Assembly: GCA_018648945.1 (NCBI GenBank)
Contig: JABGQJ010000052.1
Location: 1-20,029, forward strand
Origin: Victivallales bacterium
GTDB lineage: Bacteria > Verrucomicrobiota > Lentisphaeria > Oligosphaerales > Lenti-02
Direction of reading: 5' to 3'
Length of the DNA: 20,029 nt
Shown here: in pieces, positions 14,537 through 20,029 of the stretch
Layout of the letters: each line of letters opens with the position of its first letter
Position numbering within the stretch: position 1 is the first letter of the stretch
The notes under the pieces: model-generated
The model's input: only the letters and a program-made list of their open reading frames with translations
The model's database searches: none
Told to the model about the DNA's origin: nothing
Made by a program: the position numbers and the translations under genes

Positions 14537-16425
14537 GGTTGTTCCAGAATCTCAAGGCGAACATCATCGACTCTCAGATCGATGGTGACGGGATTCGCCA
14601 TATCACCCGTTTCCACGGCCACGACGGCGCGGGCCGCATCGGCGGGGAGTTCGGCCAAGGCAGTCAGCTTCTGCCAGGTGCCCAGCGCCGTGGTGTCATA
14701 CCGGTTCGTGTTGGCATTGGTGATCCACGTGTCCTCGGCGTCGTTGATCCCGAGCTTCATGTAGGGCGCCCGCTTCAGGGGGTTCACCTTGTCCACCTTC
14801 ACCCAAGCGGTCAACCGACAGAGCGAAAACGCGGGAACCCCTTCGGGAACAGCGGCAACGGCGTAGTTCCAGCCCGGCCCCTTGGCGCCGAAGATGCGCA
14901 GGGACTGCTTGCCTTCCTTGGCTGCGTCATTCGCCACCGCCACCTCGATTCCCTCCACAGACGGTCCCCAACCCCCCGCGCCCTCCTCGAAGGACTCGTG
15001 GTAGAGGACGCTCTCGGCCGGAACCGCGCGTTGCTTGGCTTCCAGTTCGGCTATGGCATACGAGCCGTCGTCCTGCTCCCCCTTGATGGCCAGGTTGATG
15101 GTCTGCTTGGCCTCTGGGTCCAACATGGTGACCGCCAATCGATAGCGTCCCCGCCGAGCGCCAGCAGGGATGGCCAGCATTCCGTTCACGACATAGTCCG
15201 TTCCCGGCCACCAGGCCGTGGCGGGGACCTCGGGATAGACCAGCGCCGTGCTGACCACGTGTCCGTTCTGGTCCCGCAGGATCCACTGAACCGCCAGGCT
15301 CTGGGTCGGTGCGGCCAACCCCTCGTTGCGCCACGTGCTACGCACGATGAAGCGTCCCTTGCGCTGCCCTGAAAACGGGAGATACGGTGTGTGCCGAATC
15401 TCCACGGGGGACAGCCGATAGCCCACCTTCATGGCAGCCCGCCGCAGTTGCTCCTGCACGATCTGAGGAGTCTCCTTGCCGAAGGTGCCGAGATTGGTGT
15501 TCAGATAGCTGATCGGCGTGTCCAGGGCGGCATCGATGGTCTCGGTGAGGTCCCACTTCTTCTCCACCATGCCCTGGTAGCTGGCATGGAACTCGAAGTT
15601 GCAGAGCACGCCGCGCTGGGAGTAGGGCTTGTAGAGCCATTCGCCGCAGTCATAGCTGGCCCCGCCGGGCTTCAGCCCGTCCTGGCGGAAGTGAAGGCCA
15701 CGGAGGGCAGCGTAGTCGTTGATCGTCTGGTTGTTCGGCCCGCCGACATTCAGGAAAACCATGGTGTTCGGAAAGGCCCGGGCATAGGCATCGATCATCC
15801 GCCGGTAGGCGGTCACGTAGGCGGTGTGGCTGTGCCCCGTGCTGGCCAACTGCTCGGGCGTCCAGCGCGCCAGGTGCATCTCCCCCCACTCGCCGATGCT
15901 GCCGATGTCCATGAACTCCATGCCCGGCTTGCCGTCCAGGTACGCCCCCAAGACCTTCACGAACTCGCCCTGCAGTTCCAGGTAGCGCGAATGCCAGAAG
16001 ACGGGGTTGGTCTGCATCTGCCCCTTCAGGGCCTTGTGCTTCACCCCGGGCACGCCTGCCTCGAAGACCCACTTCGGCGTCACATAGTCCTTGTTGGAAT
16101 GCATGTTCTGGCACATCACGCGGAACGCCACCCGCAGACCGCGCTTCACCACCCATTCCTCGAAGTCGGGCCCCAGGACCTCCTCAAAGGCGTACACGCC
16201 CGGCTCGGGATTCAGGTCCGCCCAGTCAACCCGCCGGTAGGCGACGTTGGCCAACTCCAGCATCCAATGATCCTCCGCCAACCACGAGGGCGGGTACTGG
16301 AGATAGAGCCCCATGCGGGGGTTGAAGACCGGCCCGGCGAGGGGCTCGGGGACCACCTTGGCCAGGCCTGCGGCGTTGGTTGCCATAGCCACGAACAGAG
16401 CCAATCCAGCAAGTTGGGAACGCAT
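14533..16425 (-). CDS. Secreted DUF4832-like beta-galactosidase-fold hydrolase with C-terminal jelly roll
   Basis: A 630-residue exported protein. Residues 1-20 form a signal peptide. FNPRMGLYLQYPP (34-46) and YRRVDWADLNPEPGVYAFE fit the start of a GH42/DUF4832-type TIM barrel. SIGEWGEMH holds the likely acid/base E179 in the expected place, and CNFEFHASYQG with E278 is a candidate nucleophile. About 345-460 is a beta-sandwich like the DUF4832 C-terminal domain. About 470-630 (ESVLYHESFEEGAGGW to LRVDDVRLEIL) resembles a CBM4/9-type carbohydrate-binding jelly roll. Substrate cannot be told. It starts six bases after the upstream GH71/GH99-like gene and overlaps the downstream GH gene by four bases, so it sits mid-operon. 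Confidence 0.78.
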   Translation of the reverse strand: MRSQLAGLALFVAMATNAAGLAKVVPEPLAGPVFNPRMGLYLQYPPSWLAEDHWMLELANVAYRRVDWADLNPEPGVYAFEEVLGPDFEEWVVKRGLRVAFRVMCQNMHSNKDYVTPKWVFEAGVPGVKHKALKGQMQTNPVFWHSRYLELQGEFVKVLGAYLDGKPGMEFMDIGSIGEWGEMHLARWTPEQLASTGHSHTAYVTAYRRMIDAYARAFPNTMVFLNVGGPNNQTINDYAALRGLHFRQDGLKPGGASYDCGEWLYKPYSQRGVLCNFEFHASYQGMVEKKWDLTETIDAALDTPISYLNTNLGTFGKETPQIVQEQLRRAAMKVGYRLSPVEIRHTPYLPFSGQRKGRFIVRSTWRNEGLAAPTQSLAVQWILRDQNGHVVSTALVYPEVPATAWWPGTDYVVNGMLAIPAGARRGRYRLAVTMLDPEAKQTINLAIKGEQDDGSYAIAELEAKQRAVPAESVLYHESFEEGAGGWGPSVEGIEVAVANDAAKEGKQSLRIFGAKGPGWNYAVAAVPEGVPAFSLCRLTAWVKVDKVNPLKRAPYMKLGINDAEDTWITNANTNRYDTTALGTWQKLTALAELPADAARAVVAVETGDMANPVTIDLRVDDVRLEILEQP

Positions 16426-16431
16426 TGTGTT

Positions 16432-18798
16432 CTACCTTTTCTTGGTGGCCAGCTCGAATCCATTGGGCGGCAGGGAGCGCGCGGTGAGCGCAAACCCGGC
16501 CAGATCGCCGGCGAAATGGTCGGTCAGTGGCCGCCCTTCGCGGGACAGCGCCCCAAGGGCGGGCCGGGAGTTGATGCCGCGCAGCGAGCCCGGCGCCTCT
16601 GTCTGGCCAACCGGCTTGCCATCTACATACGCAATGAGCTGCCGGTAGTCGTAGACCACGGCAAGATGGTGCCAGGCGCCGGGCGTGAGAGGCGTTTCAG
16701 TCACAAGTCGGGTCTTGCTCCGCTGAACAACCACGTGGCCCCGTTCGTCCAGGCGCACGTCCAGCCCCCCGTTCTGGTCGGAGAACAGCGTACCAGGGCC
16801 AGCCTTGGCCGGGCGCACGCGGAACTCGGCGGTCAGGGCGCCCGGCGGGAGGGTCCGGAAGGGGAAGGTCACGTTGTCATTCTCGCCGTCGAAGCGCAGG
16901 AACACGCGGCCCGCCTCGGCCACCCAGGCCGGTTGCAGCTTGGCATCAACCTTACCATACCGACTGGCCACGCCGCGTCGCGCCCGGACCTGCCAGTCGC
17001 CGCGATCCTCGCACTCGTCGCCGGAATCGCGATTCATGTGCAGAATCACCCGCCAGAATTCCTGCTCGGGCACGGCAAATCGCCGGATCTTGGCCTCGGC
17101 CAGCCGCCAGGGCGAGCGCCAGTTGGGTTTGCCCCAACCCTCGTCGAAATCGGTGCCGCGGATCAGAACGGGCAGCGACACGCTCCGCTTGCCGTAGGCG
17201 CCCAGCGCGATCGGCGGCGTGTAGGTGAAGCGCCGGTCGTGGCGGGTCAGTCGCACCACAAACAGATCCCGCGCCCGCCGCCGGTCCTCGGGCTTGACCA
17301 CAAAGGAAATGCTGGTCGTCACCGGTCCGAACTTGGAGATCTCCTGGCTGGCGATCTCCTCGCCATTGCGCAGGAGCTCCGCGCGCCCCCACCACGACCA
17401 GCTGCGGAATCTCGCCGTGAGTTTCGTACCTGCCGGGGTCTCCTTCGCACTCAGCGTGGTGGCGGGGATCATGTCGCCGAGATCAAAGCGCACGGTCCGC
17501 CACGCCCGCATGCCACCGGGGCGAATGACCAATGGGTACAACTCTTGCCATTCCGCCTCGCCGACCACAGCCTGCACACGCAGCTCCCGTGGCTCGTCGA
17601 AACCGGGCGCGTCCAGACGAAGCGTCTGGGCCTCGATGTGGCCCTTGGGCAGCGCCATCGGCTCGAACTCGCGTACCACCTTGCCCGCGAAATCCAGCAG
17701 GCGGATTCGGCACGTTGCCTCGGGCGTGCTGTAGGGCAGGCTCGTGACCTCGAGCAGCCAATCGTCGCCCAGCGTCACTTCCTCCTTGTAGGAGACGAAC
17801 ACCTGCGGCGGTCGATTCGGGCTGGGTTCGGCGCGCCATTGCCGCAGGTACTCGCGGTTCAGCTTCAGCATCACGTCCCGACTCCAGACGGCGGGCTCGA
17901 ACTGGGTTGTCTCGTTGTAGTCGTTCCAGGTGCAGAGGCAGACCCAGTCCGCCCCGGTCGCCAGCGCCGCCGACCAGTTGTCACGCAGCGTGCCCGTGCC
18001 GAAATACGGACGATAGAACCCATTGTGCGGACCGATGTACCCCTGGCTGATCCCCGCGCAGAGGATCCCCTGCGGCTTGGTTGCCTGCAAGGCCTTGCGG
18101 CCGTTGCTCAGGCGCGTCTTCATCTTCCTCTGCGTGAAGCCGTTGATCCCGAAGTCATAGAGCCCGTCAAAGACCTCCAGCTGCGCCCGCACGGCCTCGG
18201 CATTCTCCCACAGCCCGGTTTCCCGCCCCGGTTGCACGAGCCAGTAGGCGCGCAGGCCCTTCTCCGCCAGGCGGTCGAGAATGGTCTTGCACTCCGCCAC
18301 CGTGCGCGAGTGCTTGTAGATGAAGATGACCGGGCGGCCGTCGATGAAGTAGTTGTTGGGATGCGCCCCCCATTTTGTCAGGAACGTGGCCAGGGCCTCG
18401 ACGACCTCGTCGATGGAACCACGCCAGCCATCCACACAAAGCGCAATCTTGAAGGGCAGCCCCTCGGCTCCCCGGTAGAGAGAGGCCAGCGAGCCGTACC
18501 CATCCAGTCGCGGAATGTCCACACAGAACCCATCGATCCCGTAGCGCAGGGCCTCCTGGATCTGCCGGCGCCGACTCGATGTCACCCCCAAGTCTGTGCC
18601 CACCTCAGCCCCCAGCCCCGTTCGGTCGTAGAGCCGATAGAAGCCATCCGGCTCATCGTACGTGGTCCGCACGTTGAACCCCCAGCCACAGAAATGCGCC
18701 CAGCACATCTTCTTCGGCATGGCCGGATTCTCGGGCGCGGCAGCGCAGAGCATGGCAAGCCCTAGGAAGGAAGCAACGGCGAGGGGACGCAGAACCAT
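16432..18798 (-). CDS. Secreted GH71/GH99-like hydrolase with C-terminal LamG domain
   Basis: A 788-residue protein from the ATG at 18798; the frame is open further upstream, but a signal peptide starts exactly here (MVLRPLAVASFLGLAMLCAAA) and GGAG lies seven bases upstream. Residues 28-325 form a TIM-barrel domain like GH71 (alpha-1,3-glucanase) and GH99 (endo-alpha-mannanase/mannosidase): MCWAHFCGWG, YGIDGFCVDIPRLDG, NNYFIDGRPVIFIYKH and ADWVCLCTWNDYNETTQFEP. Beta-rich segments occupy about 330-610. From about 612 to 780 is a laminin-G-like lectin domain (RFDGENDNVTFPF, TAEFRVRP, GAWHHLAVVYD, LIAYVDGKPVG). Substrate is probably an alpha-linked polysaccharide (inference). First gene of the hydrolase operon, divergent from the serpin-like gene. 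Confidence 0.82.
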   Translation of the reverse strand: MVLRPLAVASFLGLAMLCAAAPENPAMPKKMCWAHFCGWGFNVRTTYDEPDGFYRLYDRTGLGAEVGTDLGVTSSRRRQIQEALRYGIDGFCVDIPRLDGYGSLASLYRGAEGLPFKIALCVDGWRGSIDEVVEALATFLTKWGAHPNNYFIDGRPVIFIYKHSRTVAECKTILDRLAEKGLRAYWLVQPGRETGLWENAEAVRAQLEVFDGLYDFGINGFTQRKMKTRLSNGRKALQATKPQGILCAGISQGYIGPHNGFYRPYFGTGTLRDNWSAALATGADWVCLCTWNDYNETTQFEPAVWSRDVMLKLNREYLRQWRAEPSPNRPPQVFVSYKEEVTLGDDWLLEVTSLPYSTPEATCRIRLLDFAGKVVREFEPMALPKGHIEAQTLRLDAPGFDEPRELRVQAVVGEAEWQELYPLVIRPGGMRAWRTVRFDLGDMIPATTLSAKETPAGTKLTARFRSWSWWGRAELLRNGEEIASQEISKFGPVTTSISFVVKPEDRRRARDLFVVRLTRHDRRFTYTPPIALGAYGKRSVSLPVLIRGTDFDEGWGKPNWRSPWRLAEAKIRRFAVPEQEFWRVILHMNRDSGDECEDRGDWQVRARRGVASRYGKVDAKLQPAWVAEAGRVFLRFDGENDNVTFPFRTLPPGALTAEFRVRPAKAGPGTLFSDQNGGLDVRLDERGHVVVQRSKTRLVTETPLTPGAWHHLAVVYDYRQLIAYVDGKPVGQTEAPGSLRGINSRPALGALSREGRPLTDHFAGDLAGFALTARSLPPNGFELATKKR

Positions 18799-18841
18799 CG
18801 GGCATCTCCGGCAGAGCAGTGTTCTCGTCGAACCACGCCGT

Positions 18842-18847
18842 ACTATA
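18842..18847 (-). promoter_or_regulatory. Candidate -10 element of the hydrolase operon
   Basis: On the minus strand TATAGT (complement 18842-18847) matches the sigma70 -10 box at five of six positions and lies about 45 bases before the GH start at 18798. No convincing -35 box lies at 16-18 bases; TTGGTT is present but with a 14-base spacer. The 211-base divergent gap must also carry the promoter of the serpin-like gene; TTGATC with a 17-base spacer and TACGGT on the plus strand is a weak candidate. Confidence 0.35.
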
Positions 18848-19009
18848 CACGACAACGGCTCAACCAAGTAGGCCCGGCGGGCACTCCCACACTTGATCCC
18901 TGGGACGGACGGGGATACGGTTAGGAAGGCCGGTTCGGCCCCGATCCTCTGCATCTGGAAGCCAGAATCAGGCCGGGGACTGACAAACGCAAGCTCGGAG
19001 GCAGATGGG

Positions 19010-20029
19010 ATGAGAGCAAGGCTGCTGTGGATCGTCGGCATTGGGATCGCGCTATTCCCCCTCATTACGCTAGGCGGCGAGACGCAACCGCCAACGCATG
19101 CCCAGCGATCAGGGCAGCCGCTAGTCCGGGGATGGGACAGGGACATCAAGAAGACCACCGTCGCGCCCCATCTGGAGCAAGAGATTGTGCCGGGAGAGAA
19201 TCTGGTCTGGTGCAGCACCTTTCAGCTCGCCTGGGACGAGTTGTGCGACCTCACCGGGGGACCGATCAAGATGGAGAATGCCCCCGCCATGGTTCCCATC
19301 CTCAACCGGAAGCGAGCAGCCAAGAGGGATCTCGACCAGGCCAGCTATGTCGCCATGGCCGGCTTTGCAGAGGATGGGATCTACCACAGGATACGCCAGG
19401 AGTTGACTCGCAAGTTCCACGGCCAGGCAGACCCTGCCCTGCTGAACTCCCTTCCCAAGCAGGCGTGGGTGGCCTATGCATATCTGTTCAAGGACCTCCC
19501 CTTCAGATGGGCCTTCCGCCGGTTCCCGAGGGCGCTGTCGTTCGCCGGGAAGTCGGTGGACTGTTTCGGTGTCATCTCTTACCCCGAAGGGATGGACCCG
19601 GGCGAGAAGAGGAAGGCGTCACAGGTGACAGTCTGGGATTACCGCAATAACGACGACCTGATCGTCGAGCTCAAGACCAAGGCGAAGGAGGACCGGCTCA
19701 TTCTGGCGAAGGTCGCTCCAAGGGAATCGCTCGCCAGAACGATCAAGATGGTGGGGCAGCGAATCGCTGCAGGCAAGCCCTCGCTGCTGCGGAGTGAGGA
19801 GGATTTCCTTGTCCCTATCCTCGACTTCGAGCTGTTCAAGAACTACGGAGAACTCCAAGGCCTCAAACTCAAGACGGCAAACGGGAAGCTTGACCAAGTG
19901 GCGATAACTGCGCTGCAGAGCATCCGCTTCCGCCTCGACGAGCGCGGCGCGGTCCTCAAATCGGAGGGTTGGGCATCAGGCGGGGCCGGGCCGCCAAAGA
20001 CCTTCGTCTTCAACAAGCCGTTCTTGATC
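19010..20029 (+). CDS. Exported serpin-like protein, partial (runs off window end)
   Basis: An ATG at 19010, preceded by GGAGG at eight bases' spacing, opens a frame of 340 codons with no stop before the window ends. Residues 1-23 form a signal peptide or anchor. The rest resembles a short, divergent serpin: LVWCSTFQLAWDELC (65-79) in the place of helix B, EDFLVPILDFELFKNYGELQ (264-283), like the serpin 'lPkFkle...L...L' stretch, and ALQSIRFRLDERGAV (301-315) followed by FVFNKPFLI (332-340), corresponding to the strand before the reactive-centre loop and the PF motif after it. The loop is about three residues shorter than in antithrombin, and its hinge (AVLKSEG) lacks the small Ala/Thr residues inhibitors need. 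Protease inhibition is therefore doubtful. Fold assignment is by eye. Confidence 0.65.
   Translation, partial: MRARLLWIVGIGIALFPLITLGGETQPPTHAQRSGQPLVRGWDRDIKKTTVAPHLEQEIVPGENLVWCSTFQLAWDELCDLTGGPIKMENAPAMVPILNRKRAAKRDLDQASYVAMAGFAEDGIYHRIRQELTRKFHGQADPALLNSLPKQAWVAYAYLFKDLPFRWAFRRFPRALSFAGKSVDCFGVISYPEGMDPGEKRKASQVTVWDYRNNDDLIVELKTKAKEDRLILAKVAPRESLARTIKMVGQRIAAGKPSLLRSEEDFLVPILDFELFKNYGELQGLKLKTANGKLDQVAITALQSIRFRLDERGAVLKSEGWASGGAGPPKTFVFNKPFLI

Noticed and set aside
15391..18765. A 1124-codon open frame on the plus strand, opposite the two hydrolase genes
   Set aside because: It is antisense to two clear secreted hydrolases with signal peptides and catalytic motifs. Its translation is rich in Arg, His, Gly and Pro with no recognisable domain, as expected for a GC-rich shadow frame.
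1..20029. CRISPR arrays, tRNA or rRNA genes, prophage or toxin-antitoxin genes
   Set aside because: No regularly spaced repeats, cloverleaf-like sequences, or phage/toxin gene motifs were seen on either strand.

Overview
The window is GC-rich DNA packed with genes, from a bacterium that most resembles an environmental, polysaccharide-degrading lineage such as the PVC superphylum (Lentisphaerota, Planctomycetota, Verrucomicrobiota) or neighbours like Hydrogenedentota or Armatimonadota. This guess rests on gene content only: an uroporphyrinogen-decarboxylase-like gene beside a sugar isomerase gene, an IS1595-type transposase end, a PcnB-type poly(A) polymerase, large secreted glycoside hydrolases, and a serpin-like protein. 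No rRNA or tRNA is visible to place it firmly.

Layout. Positions 1-195 hold the cut-off end of an IS1595-family insertion sequence (minus strand). Positions 268-1875 (+) encode a GT-C-type multi-pass membrane glycosyltransferase. Facing it is a tight minus-strand operon (4653 down to 1891): UroD-like protein, fumarylacetoacetate-hydrolase-family protein, Cof-type HAD phosphatase, the last two overlapping by ATGA. A minus-strand xylose-isomerase-like TIM-barrel protein (5653-4889) ends at a perfect 13-bp hairpin, and RNase D (6922-5747) lies upstream of it.

Divergent from RNase D is a housekeeping operon running rightwards from 7288 to 12043: rpsP, khpA, trmD, rplS, rnhB, pcnB and a D-Ala-D-Ala carboxypeptidase. 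It covers ribosome assembly, tRNA modification, RNA processing and cell-wall trimming. The usual rimM is absent between khpA and trmD. A promoter candidate and a long leader with a perfect 9-bp stem precede rpsP. Two GC-rich hairpins mark the convergent end of the operon near 12.1-12.2 kb.

From 18798 down to 12224 (minus) lies a three-gene operon of secreted, predicted glycoside hydrolases of three different types: GH71/GH99-like with a LamG domain, a DUF4832/GH-A-like enzyme with a jelly-roll domain, and a GH39/GH5-like clan GH-A enzyme. Together they look like a polysaccharide-utilisation cluster without visible transporter or regulator. Divergent from it, an exported serpin-like protein starts at 19010 and runs off the window end. 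The most unusual items are this divergent serpin-like protein, the GH trio, and the structured rpsP leader.
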